Counted from the first letter of the stretch, positions 48,918 through 59,285 are shown. The stretch: 64,000 bases of DNA from Rhynchopus sp. YZ270_cl-10 (GCA_964035575.1 OZ037849.1:1550001-1614000), one strand, 5' to 3'. Translations and numbers: made by a program. The notes: generated by a model not told the origin, from the sequence alone.

Positions 48918-50693
48918 ATGGGGATGATGCAGTATCTGAAAGACGCGCTCTCCTTGGACGGGACACTTGACAAGAAAGAGACAGAGCGACGTACTCGGTT
49001 TCTCGTTTGTGGAACTATTTCACTCTGCAGCATTCTCTTCGGATTTGCGTTTTCAGTGCAGACTCAGATGGCTGTGGCGCTGGCAGGTACAGCGTTGCTC
49101 ATGCTTTGTTGCTCGATAGGTATCGGTGCGGTGCTCTGCAAGGTTCCACTGCACACAGGGATTGTTGTGTGCGCCCTGTATACAGGTGCAGCCGGTATTC
49201 TTCTGTGGGATTTGGATTCACGTACGTTATCCAATGACCGCTGGGCCCTTTTGATCGTCATCATCGACATGTTGCTTGTGATGCGCGTACCCACGTTCTA
49301 CACCTCAGGTCTCGTGGGGTTTTTGGTGCTGTGGTTAAGTGTGCTTGGTCTTGAGGAAAGCTTCAGGTTTGGTCTGTTCGACCTTCCCGGGTTGCCACCT
49401 CAGGAGGGTGAGTACGGAAGGGAGCATTATCACAACGAGATACGTGAGTGTGGGAAGATGCCGTGTCCGACATCTTTTCCTCCACGCGCTATGATCGTAG
49501 GTGTGTCCGTCTTTGTGATTGACTTCATCATCACACGTGGTTTCGCACGTGAGGTGCTGAAGGAGCAGGCATCAATGGAGCGGACGATCAACGCTGTGCA
49601 GGAGATCGCCTCGCTCCTTGCAGGATACGACGTGGAGAAGGTGGCGGAGCTGCTGGAGGAGCATGAACATGAGCTGCCTGAGGGGATGACGGTGGCACTG
49701 CGTGCGTTGGAGAAGAACCTGCGGTCGTACAAAGCGTACCTGCCGCTTACGTGTCTGCTTGGGGATGAAACAGCTGATGAAGACAACGAAGACGAGGACA
49801 TGAGTAATGCAGACGTATCAGTGTCGTCATGTTCAACTGCAAGCACTCATGACAGAATTGTGCGACACGTTGATTTGGTGCTCACGTCTGTGAAGGCAAC
49901 TCTGCTGACGGTGAACATCAAAGACACGTTGCGTCTGGTGGAGCAGGACAGTGCACACTTCTCCTCCTTCTTCACAACTCTTCTTCTGAAGACGTTGCAG
50001 GCAACAGAGTCACACAGTGGGATGGTGGACGTGTTTGTTGGTGACAGGGTGCACTGCTCGTTCAACACGTCAAGGCAGTGTGCAAACCACGCCACCTCAG
50101 CACTGCACACAGCAACAATGCTGTTCAGAGGTTTGAAGCTGTCGCAGGTGAACATCGGTGTTGCGACTGGGAAGGTGCTGCGTGGTGACATGGGGTGTGA
50201 AGTGATGCGCCGCTTCAGCATGGTGGGCACACTTGTGCGTGACGTGCATGGGATGGAACGTGCAGGACGTATCCTTGGCTGCGACGTGCTCTGCAACCGT
50301 ATGTGCTTCAGCGACGCTGAGTGCGAACACGAGATGCGCCTGATTCCGTGCAAGGTGGAAGTGTCTGCAACCTCTGACACACCTGAAGTGGTTGCCGAGC
50401 TTCTGCTTGGCAACGAACAAGCCGACCGTGCGACTGAAGAATGGATGTACCAGATCGGGAAGAGCAGTGAGTGGGAGAACTACAACACAACAGTGCGGAA
50501 GTACCTGAAAGGTGATGTGTCTGCAGCAGCGGTTGAAGAGGCTGCACAGGGTTGTCCTTGTGAACAGAGCCCTTTGAACGTGCATCCCTCGACAGTCAAG
50601 GGCGGGCTTCTGAGTGTGGCCTTGGGACGACCACTGGGGGGCACAGGGGATATGAACATACAAACACTTACTGAACCGAAGAGTTTCTTCTGA
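48918..50693 (+). CDS. Type B membrane pseudocyclase, reference copy
   Basis: 591 residues, starting at the ATG of the common leader with no upstream extension. Membrane segments lie near 27-47, 52-73, 81-99, 109-125, 129-147 and 191-208; outer-loop Cys178 and Cys183 are present. The coiled linker runs to about 277, followed by an acidic stretch (285-300). The cyclase-like domain is about 325-497: N333 instead of the metal Asp, V372 instead of Lys, D376 kept, S434, R441 and G445 instead of Asp, Asn and Arg. The tail includes EEWMYQIGKSSEWENYN and CPCEQ. It is the first gene after the satellite and is followed by a type A gene. Confidence 0.88.
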   Translation: MGMMQYLKDALSLDGTLDKKETERRTRFLVCGTISLCSILFGFAFSVQTQMAVALAGTALLMLCCSIGIGAVLCKVPLHTGIVVCALYTGAAGILLWDLDSRTLSNDRWALLIVIIDMLLVMRVPTFYTSGLVGFLVLWLSVLGLEESFRFGLFDLPGLPPQEGEYGREHYHNEIRECGKMPCPTSFPPRAMIVGVSVFVIDFIITRGFAREVLKEQASMERTINAVQEIASLLAGYDVEKVAELLEEHEHELPEGMTVALRALEKNLRSYKAYLPLTCLLGDETADEDNEDEDMSNADVSVSSCSTASTHDRIVRHVDLVLTSVKATLLTVNIKDTLRLVEQDSAHFSSFFTTLLLKTLQATESHSGMVDVFVGDRVHCSFNTSRQCANHATSALHTATMLFRGLKLSQVNIGVATGKVLRGDMGCEVMRRFSMVGTLVRDVHGMERAGRILGCDVLCNRMCFSDAECEHEMRLIPCKVEVSATSDTPEVVAELLLGNEQADRATEEWMYQIGKSSEWENYNTTVRKYLKGDVSAAAVEEAAQGCPCEQSPLNVHPSTVKGGLLSVALGRPLGGTGDMNIQTLTEPKSFF

Positions 50694-51361
50694 ATGACTG
50701 CAAAGACCTTCTGAGAAGTACATAATGAACGACCTTACGGTCTACCGAGACGATACACATTGTAGCTAAAGCACACACATAGCTGTGGGAGTTGTCTTTT
50801 ACAAGCTAACCTCCTTCACTCCGCTAAAAAAGGAACACAACTACATAGCACATTACGTGGTGGTGGTGTTCGTGTTCGAATGTTGATAATTGAAGCTATG
50901 CTTCGTCAGATGACATTTGCCTGTGTTAGGGAATTCTTTTTAATTCTTCTCAGACATGTGACGTGTGCATTTCTAGTGAAATTTTTTAGTAACCACGTGT
51001 TTTTGCTTTGTGCTCTTGTTTGTGTTCTCTCTTTTTTTGTGTTGGGATGGGTTTTACTTTTCTAAGGGTTTTCGACGAGTCAAGTCTTCTGGATCGTAGT
51101 GTGCTGTTGTAACTGTTGTGTTTTTAAATATATTTCTCGCAAGGTTTATTCGCCTGTTAATTTTTCCTGGCCCGCCGGGAACAGGGTAGTGAATTAGCGA
51201 CAAGCCGCAAACTTTGTCAGGGGGTTTGAAACGATTCGAAGGTATATTGGAAAAACGAGCTCTCTCTTTACTGCGTTACATTTCCCTTTTGGGATTAGTT
51301 TTCGTGACGATGTCCCATTTCGCAGGTTGACACCACGATACACAGATACACAAGGGTACAC
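50694..51361. other. Spacer with B-type 3' flank, then AT-rich DNA
   Basis: The first 110 bp are the B-type 3' flank. The remainder is AT-rich, without a supported gene. The next gene has only a shortened leader (GATACACAAGGGTACAC), and ACACACAGGACAT is missing. Confidence 0.5.
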
Positions 51362-53494
51362 ATGGGGATGATGCAGTATCTGAAAGGCGCGCTCTCCTTG
51401 GACGGGACACTTGGCAAGAAAGAGACAGAGCGACGTAAGCAGTTCTTTATATGCGCGACTGTTGCACTGTGCGGCACTATCGTAGGCGTGGTCTCCTCAG
51501 TGCATTCGCAGATGCCTGTGTCGCTAGTTGGCACAGTGCTGATCACGATGGCCTTCTCTATTGGGATCGGTGCCGTGCTCTGCAAGGTTCCCTTGCACAC
51601 AGGAGTTTTGGTGTGTTCGCTGTACCTGGGTGCAGCCGGTATTCTGCTGTGGGATTTGGATGCACGCGCTGTTTCCGACGACCGCTGGGCCATTATGATC
51701 CTCATCATCGATACATTGCTTGTGATGCGCGTACCCACGTTCTACACCTCAGGTCTCGTGGGGTTTGTGGTACTGTGGTTAAGCGTGCTTGGTGTTGAGG
51801 AGAGCTTCAGGTTTGGTCTGTTCGACCTGCCCGGGTTGCCACCTCAGGAGGGTGAGTACGGAAGGGAGTACTATCACAACAAGGCACACGAGTGTGGGAA
51901 GATGCCGTGTCCAATATCCTTTCCTTCACGCAACCTCATCGTTGGTGTGTCCGTTTTTGTGCTCGACTTTTTGGTTACACGAGGTTTCGCACGTGAGGTG
52001 CTGAAGGAGCAAGCATCAATGGAGAAGACAATCAACGCTGTGCAGGAGATTGCGTCGTTGCTCGCAAAGTACGACGTGGAAGGTGTGGCACGGATGCTTG
52101 CGGCATGTGGCTCAGAGCTTCCTGAGGAGATGTACGAGACGCTGCAGACAATGGAGGAGAACCTGCGCCGCTACAAGCCCTACCTCCCTGCTGCGCTGTT
52201 TGAGGAGATGGAGGAGGAGGAGAGGCGACAACGCAGGTCGAGGTACATGTCTGTGGCACCACCCGGGGAAGACTGTGAGACAGCGACAATTGTGTTCACA
52301 GACATACGTGCATCAACATCGATCTGGGAACATGCACCTGAAGGGATGCGTGCTGGGCTGAAGATCCACAACACTGTGATACGTACGGTGATGCAGATGT
52401 TTGGTGGGTACGAAGTGAAGACGCTTGGTGATGCCTTCATGGTTGCCTTCACATCAACACAGGACGGGGTGAACTTCGGTCTGCGTGTGCACGAACTCCT
52501 GCGTGAAGCTGTCTGGCCTGATTCACTACTTGAGGATGCACCAATCTGTGCTGAACAGGGATCACTTTGGGGAGGACTGACTGTGCGCATTGGTGTGAAC
52601 ACAGGCCCTGTGACAGTGGAGGAGAACGCACTGACGGGACGGGCAGACTACTTTGGTCACACAGTGAACGTTGCTGCCCGCCTTGAGAGCACATGCAGGC
52701 CTGGTGCTGTGGCTGTCCCCTCTGACCTGTACACATCTGAGTGCAGGTCTTGCTCTGCTGTTGTTGGGGATGCGGAGGCACTGGACTTGAAGGGAGTGTC
52801 TGGGACAACGTTTGTGTGTTGTGTGTGGCCTTTGTCACTTGCGGGTCGCAAGCACAGTCCCCTCAAAGAACCTTCTGGAATGCTGAAGGGTGCACATGGT
52901 GTCGATGTGCAAGATTCCGACAGTGCGACCACCAACTCAACTTCGCTGTGTGCTGACAACTTCATCACATCACTTCCGTTTGAGGCAACTGTTGGCACTG
53001 TGCATCTTGACGTTGGTGACGAGTGTGACCCTTCAGCACTGCACAACCTGAGCCTTGCCCTGACGACCCTCACAGTGGCACTGGACCAGAACGGTGGGAC
53101 CTTGGTGACGCTGCTTGGGAGCCGTGTCTGTGTTGGGTGGAACCTGACCCGGCCAGCACCTGCACACATGGAGAACGCAGTGCGCTTTGCACAACGCCTT
53201 TTGGGGACTGCAGTGCTGTCTGGTGCAGGGCTTGTGACGGGTTCGGTGCAGCACGGAGATGTTGGTGCTCGGAAGCAACGCTTTGTGACTGTGATGGGGC
53301 AGACTGTGTACCGGAGCTGGGCGCTGTGCGACACGGCACGGGAGGGGGGGCAGTGTTTGTACGAACCTCCGTTCGGGACTGTGCTTCCTGCTGCGTTGAA
53401 GTCTGCACTGCAGGCTGAGGGCAAAGCACATGATGGGTTGTACCAGGTCCTTGCGATGAGGAGTCGCTTTTGTGTTGAGAAGGATAAGACGTGA
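51362..53494 (+). CDS. Type A membrane cyclase with variant catalytic patch
   Basis: 710 residues. The catalytic domain has a variant patch, RTVMQMFGGYEVKTLGDAFM, shared only with the gene at 57117, where others have REVMQMF and TIGD. GRADYFGH replaces GRTDYFGH next to the purine Asp, yet the Asp itself and the other five residues remain. The pre-cyclase linker (RQRRSRYMSVAPPGEDCETA) is the same as in the fragment at 30223. In the linker, AACGSELPEE and TMEENLRR are local changes. The second, dead domain is unchanged in pattern. It follows a B gene and precedes a rearranged B fragment. Confidence 0.88.
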   Translation: MGMMQYLKGALSLDGTLGKKETERRKQFFICATVALCGTIVGVVSSVHSQMPVSLVGTVLITMAFSIGIGAVLCKVPLHTGVLVCSLYLGAAGILLWDLDARAVSDDRWAIMILIIDTLLVMRVPTFYTSGLVGFVVLWLSVLGVEESFRFGLFDLPGLPPQEGEYGREYYHNKAHECGKMPCPISFPSRNLIVGVSVFVLDFLVTRGFAREVLKEQASMEKTINAVQEIASLLAKYDVEGVARMLAACGSELPEEMYETLQTMEENLRRYKPYLPAALFEEMEEEERRQRRSRYMSVAPPGEDCETATIVFTDIRASTSIWEHAPEGMRAGLKIHNTVIRTVMQMFGGYEVKTLGDAFMVAFTSTQDGVNFGLRVHELLREAVWPDSLLEDAPICAEQGSLWGGLTVRIGVNTGPVTVEENALTGRADYFGHTVNVAARLESTCRPGAVAVPSDLYTSECRSCSAVVGDAEALDLKGVSGTTFVCCVWPLSLAGRKHSPLKEPSGMLKGAHGVDVQDSDSATTNSTSLCADNFITSLPFEATVGTVHLDVGDECDPSALHNLSLALTTLTVALDQNGGTLVTLLGSRVCVGWNLTRPAPAHMENAVRFAQRLLGTAVLSGAGLVTGSVQHGDVGARKQRFVTVMGQTVYRSWALCDTAREGGQCLYEPPFGTVLPAALKSALQAEGKAHDGLYQVLAMRSRFCVEKDKT

Positions 53495-53654
53495 GTGGTG
53501 TGTTGTGCCAATTTCCATTGTGGAGTTGCACCTGCTCTGTTTTTACCCAAAAAGCACGCCCTTCCACTGAACGAAGTAACAACCGATGCTATCTAGAACA
53601 GAACCACACTACCTCTATAACCATGCCGCTGTGCTTCAAGAAGAATCCACTCTT

Positions 53655-53847
53655 GCACGTTCCCATGCACGTCACGCACAAGTGTGCCTACCATGCTGCA
53701 GCAGAACTCCTGATGTCACCACGCATCACCTTCTCAGATGCAACACCGATGTTCAGCCGACTTGGGGGTCCTGCAAGAGCTGCTGTGCGCGGTGCTGAGG
53801 TGGCGTGGTAGGCACACTGATTCGACGCGTTGAACGAGCACTGCACC
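53655..53847 (-). pseudogene. Inverted fragment of a type B gene
   Basis: On the minus strand this matches the B-type region from GDRVHCSFN to TLVRDVHGM with several gaps and changes. It is directly followed on the plus strand by the C-terminal end of a B gene, so an inversion of about 190 bp occurred in a decaying B copy. Confidence 0.75.
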
Positions 53848-53849
53848 GT

Positions 53850-54029
53850 ACGTCTGCAGCAGCGGTTGAAGAGGCTGCACAGGGTTGCCCTCCTTGTGAA
53901 CAGAGCCCTTTGAACGTGCATCCCTCGACAGTTAAGGGTGGGCTTTTGAGTGTGGCCTTGGGACGACCGCTGGAGGGCACAGGGGATATGAACATACAAA
54001 CACTTACTGAAACGAAGAGTTTCTTCTGA
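53850..54029 (+). pseudogene. C-terminal fragment of a type B gene
   Basis: Reads SAAAVEEAAQGCPPCEQ, then the usual end with TLTETKSFF and TGA, with one extra Pro in the Cys motif. The normal B-type 3' flank follows. No promoter-proximal part of this copy remains next to it. Confidence 0.8.
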
Positions 54030-54189
54030 ATGACTGCAAAGACCTTCTGAGAAGTACATAATGAACGACCTTACGGTCTACCGAGACGATACACATTGTA
54101 GCTAAAGCACACACATAGCTGTGGGAGTTGTCTTTTACAAGCCTCCAAACTCTTAACCTCCTCCACTCCGCTAACAAAGCAACACAACC

Positions 54190-54470
54190 AGGGTACAGGG
54201 GACAGGGGACAGGGGACAGGGGACAGGGGACAGGGGACAGGGGACAGGGGACAGGGGACAGGGGACAGGGGACAGGGGACAGGGGACAGGGGACAGGGGA
54301 CAGGGGACAGGGGACAGGGGACAGGGGACAGGGGACAGGGGACAGGGGACAGGGGACAGGGGACAGGGGACAGGGGACAGGGGACAGGGGACAGGGGACA
54401 GGGGACAGGGGACAGGGGACAGGGGACAGGGGACAGGGGACAGGGGACAGGGGACAGGGGACAGGGGACA
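54190..54470. repeat. 7-bp minisatellite GGGGACA
   Basis: About 39 perfect-looking tandem units. The right border continues TGAAAATACAAAAGCTTACT, which resembles the codons after GGCACAGGGGATATGAA at the 3' end of type B genes, followed by CCTTACGGTCTAC from their 3' flank. The array therefore seems to have grown out of a short CAGGGGAT-like stretch in a duplicated B gene end. A frame reading GQGTGDR through it is not a gene. Confidence 0.9.
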
Positions 54471-54560
54471 TGAAAATACAAAAGCTTACTTTATTGGACA
54501 TGAGCCTAGACCTTACGGTCTACTGCATGGGCCGCTTCCTCGACTAGACATATAGAACGC

Positions 54561-54687
54561 AAAAGTGATTATGTGCCCCACTGTATCTGTGGACACATTT
54601 GTCTGGAGAGGTGTGGAGAGGTGGTTTTGGGCTTCTTTTTTCTTTGTCCAACGCAATCTTACACACAGGACATACACAAGGGTACAC
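54561..54687 (+). promoter_or_regulatory. Conserved upstream block, copy 5
   Basis: AAAAGTGATTATGTGCCCCA and CACATTTGTCTGGAGAGG match the other copies, with a small local duplication (GGTGTGGAGAGGTGG). It ends in the common leader before the ATG at 54688. Confidence 0.5.
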
Positions 54688-56481
54688 ATGGGGATGATGC
54701 AGTATCTGAAAGACGCGGTCTCCTTGGACGGGACACTTGGCAAGAAAGAGACAGAGCGACGTACTAGGTTTCTCGTATGCGGAATTCTGTCACTCTGCGG
54801 CACGCTCTTAGGCTTCGTGTTTACAGTGGCTGAGCAAATGACTGTGTCGCTGGCAGGCACAGTGCTGATCACTATTTCCTTCTCCTTTGGGATGGGTGCC
54901 GTCCTCTGCAAGGTTCCCTTGCACACGGGGATTGTTGTGTGCTGCATGTACATGGGAGCAGCCGGCGTTCTGCTCTGGGATTTGGAAGCACGGGCCGTAT
55001 CCGATGACCGCTGGGCAATTTTGGTCCTCGTTATCGACATGTTGCTTGTGATGCGTGTGCCCACGTTCTACACCTCAGGTCTCGTGGGGTTTGTGGTGCT
55101 GTGGTTAAGCGTGCTTGGTGTTGAGGAGAGCTTCAGGTTTGGTTTGTTCGACCTGCCCGGGTTGCCACCTCAGGAGGGTGAGTACGGAAGGGAGTACTAT
55201 CACAACAAGGCACGTGAGTGTGGGAAGCTGCCGTGTCCAGGTAACTTCCCTTCTAGCGACATGCTCAGAGGTATATGTATCTTTGTGATCGACTTTTTGG
55301 TGACGCGTCGTTTCGCGCGTGACGTCCGAAAGGAGCAGGAATCAATGGAGCGGACGATCAACGCTGTGCAGGAGATTGCCTCGCTCCTTGCAGGATACGA
55401 CGTGGAGAAGGTGGCGGAGCTGCTGGAGGAGCATGAACATGAGCTGCCTCAGGGGATGACGGCGGCACTGCGTGCGTTGGAGAAGAACCTGCGGTCGTAC
55501 AAAGCGTACCTACCGAAGACGTGTCTGCTTGTGGATGAAGCAGTTTATGAATACAAGGAAGAGGAGTGTACGAGTGTGCCAGCGAGTGATACACAAGTGT
55601 CAGTGTCGTCATGTTCAACTGCAAGCACACCCATTCATGAAACAGTCGTGCGACACGTTGCTTTGGGGCTCACGTCTGTGAAGGCGACTCTGCTGACGGT
55701 GAACATCAAAGACACGTTGCGTCTGGTGGAGCAGGACAGTGCACACTTCTCCTCCTTCTTCACAACTCTTCTTCTGAAGACGTTGCAAGCAACAGAGTCA
55801 CACCGTGGGATGGTGGACGTGTTTGTCGGTGACAGGGTGCATTGCTCGTTCAACACGTCAAGGCAGTGTGCAAACCACGCCACCTCAGCACTGCACACAG
55901 CAACGATGCTGTTCAGAGGTTTAAAGCCGTCGCAGGTGAACATCGGTGTTGCATCTGGGAAGGTGCTGCGTGGTGACATGGGGTGTGAAGTGATGCGCCG
56001 CTTCAGCATGGTGGGCACACTTGTGCGTGACGTGCATGGGATGGAACGTGCAGGACGTATCCTTGGCTGCGACGTGCTCTGCAACCGTATGTGCTTCAGC
56101 GATGCTGAGTGCGAACACGAGATGCGCCTGATTCCGTGCAAGGTGGAAGTGTCTGCAACCTCTGACACACCTGAAGTGGTTGCCGAGCTTCTGCGTAAAT
56201 CAAGAACTTCAGGCCTCCCTACTGAAGAGTGGATGTACCAGATCGGGAAGAATAAGAAGTGGGAGAACTACAACACAACAGTGCGGGAGTACCTGAAAGG
56301 CGATGTGTCTGCAGCAGCGGTTGAAGAGGCTGCACAGGGTTGTCCTTGTGAACAGAGCCCTTTGAACGTGCATCCCTCGACAGTCAAGGGTGGGCTTCTG
56401 AGTGTGACCTTGCCACGACCGCTGGAGGGCACAGGGGATATGAACATACAAACACTCACTGAAACGAAGAGTTTCTTCTGA
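54688..56481 (+). CDS. Type B membrane pseudocyclase with variant linkers
   Basis: 597 residues. After membrane segment 6 it reads RRFARDVRKEQESMERT, a change shared in part (DVRKE) with the nonsense copy at 17106. The acidic segment is different (YEYKEEECTSVPASDTQVS) and similar to that of the gene at 59962. In the cyclase-like domain GLKPSQ replaces GLKLSQ and VASGKV replaces VATGKV. Before the tail, RKSRTSGLP replaces the GNEQADRA form. All the losses of catalytic residues seen in other B copies are present. The usual B-type 3' flank follows. Confidence 0.87.
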   Translation: MGMMQYLKDAVSLDGTLGKKETERRTRFLVCGILSLCGTLLGFVFTVAEQMTVSLAGTVLITISFSFGMGAVLCKVPLHTGIVVCCMYMGAAGVLLWDLEARAVSDDRWAILVLVIDMLLVMRVPTFYTSGLVGFVVLWLSVLGVEESFRFGLFDLPGLPPQEGEYGREYYHNKARECGKLPCPGNFPSSDMLRGICIFVIDFLVTRRFARDVRKEQESMERTINAVQEIASLLAGYDVEKVAELLEEHEHELPQGMTAALRALEKNLRSYKAYLPKTCLLVDEAVYEYKEEECTSVPASDTQVSVSSCSTASTPIHETVVRHVALGLTSVKATLLTVNIKDTLRLVEQDSAHFSSFFTTLLLKTLQATESHRGMVDVFVGDRVHCSFNTSRQCANHATSALHTATMLFRGLKPSQVNIGVASGKVLRGDMGCEVMRRFSMVGTLVRDVHGMERAGRILGCDVLCNRMCFSDAECEHEMRLIPCKVEVSATSDTPEVVAELLRKSRTSGLPTEEWMYQIGKNKKWENYNTTVREYLKGDVSAAAVEEAAQGCPCEQSPLNVHPSTVKGGLLSVTLPRPLEGTGDMNIQTLTETKSFF

Positions 56482-56599
56482 ATGACTGCAAAGACCATTC
56501 TGAGAAGTACATAATGAACGACCTTACGGTCTACCGAGACGATACACATTGTAGCTAAAGCACACACATAGCTGTGGGAGTTGTCTTTTACAAGCCTCC

Positions 56600-57116
56600 A
56601 AACTCCCAACCTCCTCCACTCCGCTAACAAAGGAACACATTACACAGCACATTACGTGGTGGTGGTGTTTGTGCTTCCCACATGTCGAGTGTTTTTTTTT
56701 CTGAAGCCATATTTTTTATATTAGGACAAATGCTTTGTGGGAAATGATTCAAACGTCTGAGACTTGTTGTTTATTCCCCTCCCTTTCTATTGTGCACGCA
56801 CCTCATTTCTGTACTTCAGGCTAAGGGTTTTTTCCCCTTTTGACATCCATTTCTGGGTGTTTTTGAAAAAAATGCGTATGACGTGGGTAGCGTACCAACT
56901 AAACAACAAGACGAACGGGGTTTTTATTATTTTTTTGGTAACTAGGCGATGTTTTTTGTTTTTTCGAACACGATTTTTTGTGCCCAAAACTCTTCCCCCA
57001 CTGCATCAGTTCTTCAAGTTCGCCCAATCTGTATGTTTTTGTGGCATGTATTATATGTGAGGAGTATGGAATCTTTTAGGGTTGGCACTACATACAGGAC
57101 ATACACAAGGGTACAC
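56600..57116. other. Spacer with two dispersed repeats
   Basis: Contains the second copy of the 50-bp repeat (56874-56927, matching 2816) and a segment near 56995 with CCCACTGCATCAG and TTCTTCAAGTTCGCCCAAT, related to 19195-19225. No gene is seen. The leader before the next ATG begins CATACAGGACATACACAAGG. Confidence 0.5.
56874..56927. repeat. Dispersed 50-bp repeat, copy 2
   Basis: TGCGTATGACGTGGGTAGCG and the following ACCAACTAAACAAC match 2816-2868, with one extra base and one change at its end. Confidence 0.7.
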
Positions 57117-59231
57117 ATGGGGATGATGCAGTATCTGAAAGGCGCGCTCTCCTTGGACGGGACACTTGGCAAGAAAGAGAGAGAGCGACGGACACAATTT
57201 GTGGTCTGCGAAACAGCTGCTCTGTGCTTCACTCTTATAAGCTTCATCTTTTCAGTGCATTCGCAGAAGTCTGTGTCGCTGGCAGGCACTGCGCTAGTTA
57301 TCATTGGCTTCTTGATTGGGATGGGTCCCGTGCTCTGCAAGGTTCCCTTGCACACAAGGACTGTTGTCTGCTCGCTGTATGCAGGCGCAGCCGGCATTCT
57401 GCTGTGGGATTTAGAATCACGTACGTTATCCGATGACCGCTGGGCTATTATGATCCTCGTCATCGATACATTACTTGTGATGCGCGTACCCACGTTCTAC
57501 ACCTCAGGTCTCGTGGGGTTTGTGGTGCTGTGGTTAAGCGTGCTTGGTGTTGAGGAGAGCTTCAGGTTTGGTCTGTACGACCTGCCCGGGTTGCCACCTC
57601 AGGAGGGTGAGTACGGAAGGGAGTACTATCACAACAAGGCACACGAGTGTGAGAAGATGCCGTGTCCAATATCCTTTCCTTCACGCGATATGATCGGAGG
57701 TATATCTGTCTTTATTATCGATTTCGTCATTACACGTGGTTTTGCACGTGAGGTGCTGAAGGAGCAAGCATCAATGGAGAAGACAATCAACGCTGTGCAG
57801 GAGATTGCGTCGTTGCTCGCAAAGTACGACGTGGAAGGTGTGGCACGGATGCTTGCGGCACGTGGCTCAGAGCTGCCTGAGGAGATGTACGAGACGCTGC
57901 AGACAATGGAGCAGAACCTGCGCCGCTACAAGCCCTACCTCCCTGCTGCGCTGTTTGAGGAGATGGAGGAGGAGGACGGGGAGCAGAATGTCTTGTCGAA
58001 AAACTTGTCCGCACCACCCGGGATAGGATCTGAGTCAACTACAATTGTGTTCACAGACATACGTGCATCAACATCGATCTGGGAACATGCACCTGAAGGG
58101 ATGCGTGCTGGGCTGAAGATCCACAACACTGTGATACGTACGGTGATGCAGATGTTTGGTGGGTACGAAGTGAAGACGCTTGGTGATGCCTTCATGGTTG
58201 CCTTCACATCAACACAGGACGGGGTGAACTTCGGTCTGCGTGTGCACGAACTCCTGCGTGAAGCTGTCTGGCCTGATTCACTACTTGAGGATGCACCAAT
58301 CTGTGCTGAACAGGGATCACTTTGGGGAGGACTGACTGTGCGCATTGGTGTGAACACAGGCCCTGTGACTGTGGAAGAGAACGCACTGACGGGACGGACA
58401 GACTACTTTGGTCACACAGTGAACGTTGCTGCACGCCTTGAGAGCACATGCAAGCCTGGTGCTGTGGCTGTCCCCTCTGACCTGTACACATCTGAGTGCA
58501 TGTCTTGCTCTGCTGTTGTTGGGGATGCGGAGGCACTGGACTTGAAGGGTGTGTCTGGGACAACATTTATTTGCTGTGTGTGGCCTTTGTCACTTGCGGG
58601 TCGCAAGCACAGTCCCCTCAAAGAACCTGCACATGGTGTCGATGTGCAAGATTCCGACAGTGCGACCACCAACTCAACTTCGCTGTGTGCTGACAACCAT
58701 ATTACATCACTTCCGTTTGAGGCAACTGTTGGCACTGTGCATCTTGCCGTTGGTGACGAGTGCGACCCTTCAGCACTGCACAACCTGAGCCTTGCCCTGA
58801 CGACCCTCACAGTGGCACTGGACCAGAACGGTGGGACCTTGGTGACGCTGCTTGGGAGCCGTGTGTGTGTTGGGTGGAACCTGACCCGGCCAGCACCTGC
58901 ACACATGGAAAACGCAGTGCGCTTTGCACAACGCCTTTTGGGGACTGCAGTGCTGTCTGGTGCAGGGCTTGTGACAGGTTCGGTGCAGCACGGAGATGTT
59001 GGTGCTCGGAAGCAACGCTTTGTGACTGTGATGGGGCAGACTGTGTACCGGAGCTGGGCGCTGTGCGACACGGCACGGGAGGGGGGGCAGTGTTTGTACG
59101 AACCTCCGTTGGGGACTGTGCTTCCTGCTGCGTTGAAGCCTGCACTGCAGGCTGAGGGCAAAGCACATGATGGGTTGTACCAGGTCCTTGCGATGAGGAG
59201 TCGCTTTTGTGATGAGATGGAGAAGACGTGA
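57117..59231 (+). CDS. Type A membrane cyclase with variant catalytic patch, second copy
   Basis: 704 residues. It shares the RTVMQMF and KTLGDAFM patch with the gene at 51362, but its pre-cyclase linker is unique (EQNVLSKNLSAPPGIGSES). The inter-domain linker is shortened, joining LKEP directly to AHGVDVQDSD. In the outer loop ECEKMPCP keeps both cysteines. The first two membrane segments resemble the gene at 14549. All six catalytic residues of the first domain are present. It precedes a spacer of 730 bp and a B gene. Confidence 0.88.
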   Translation: MGMMQYLKGALSLDGTLGKKERERRTQFVVCETAALCFTLISFIFSVHSQKSVSLAGTALVIIGFLIGMGPVLCKVPLHTRTVVCSLYAGAAGILLWDLESRTLSDDRWAIMILVIDTLLVMRVPTFYTSGLVGFVVLWLSVLGVEESFRFGLYDLPGLPPQEGEYGREYYHNKAHECEKMPCPISFPSRDMIGGISVFIIDFVITRGFAREVLKEQASMEKTINAVQEIASLLAKYDVEGVARMLAARGSELPEEMYETLQTMEQNLRRYKPYLPAALFEEMEEEDGEQNVLSKNLSAPPGIGSESTTIVFTDIRASTSIWEHAPEGMRAGLKIHNTVIRTVMQMFGGYEVKTLGDAFMVAFTSTQDGVNFGLRVHELLREAVWPDSLLEDAPICAEQGSLWGGLTVRIGVNTGPVTVEENALTGRTDYFGHTVNVAARLESTCKPGAVAVPSDLYTSECMSCSAVVGDAEALDLKGVSGTTFICCVWPLSLAGRKHSPLKEPAHGVDVQDSDSATTNSTSLCADNHITSLPFEATVGTVHLAVGDECDPSALHNLSLALTTLTVALDQNGGTLVTLLGSRVCVGWNLTRPAPAHMENAVRFAQRLLGTAVLSGAGLVTGSVQHGDVGARKQRFVTVMGQTVYRSWALCDTAREGGQCLYEPPLGTVLPAALKPALQAEGKAHDGLYQVLAMRSRFCDEMEKT

Positions 59232-59285
59232 GTGGTGTTGTGCCAATTTCCATTGTGCACTTGCACCTGCTCTGTTACTGCTCAC

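Noticed and set aside
54128-54547. Open frames with GQGTGDR or PCPLSPV repeats
   Set aside because: They are translations of the GGGGACA minisatellite on either strand.
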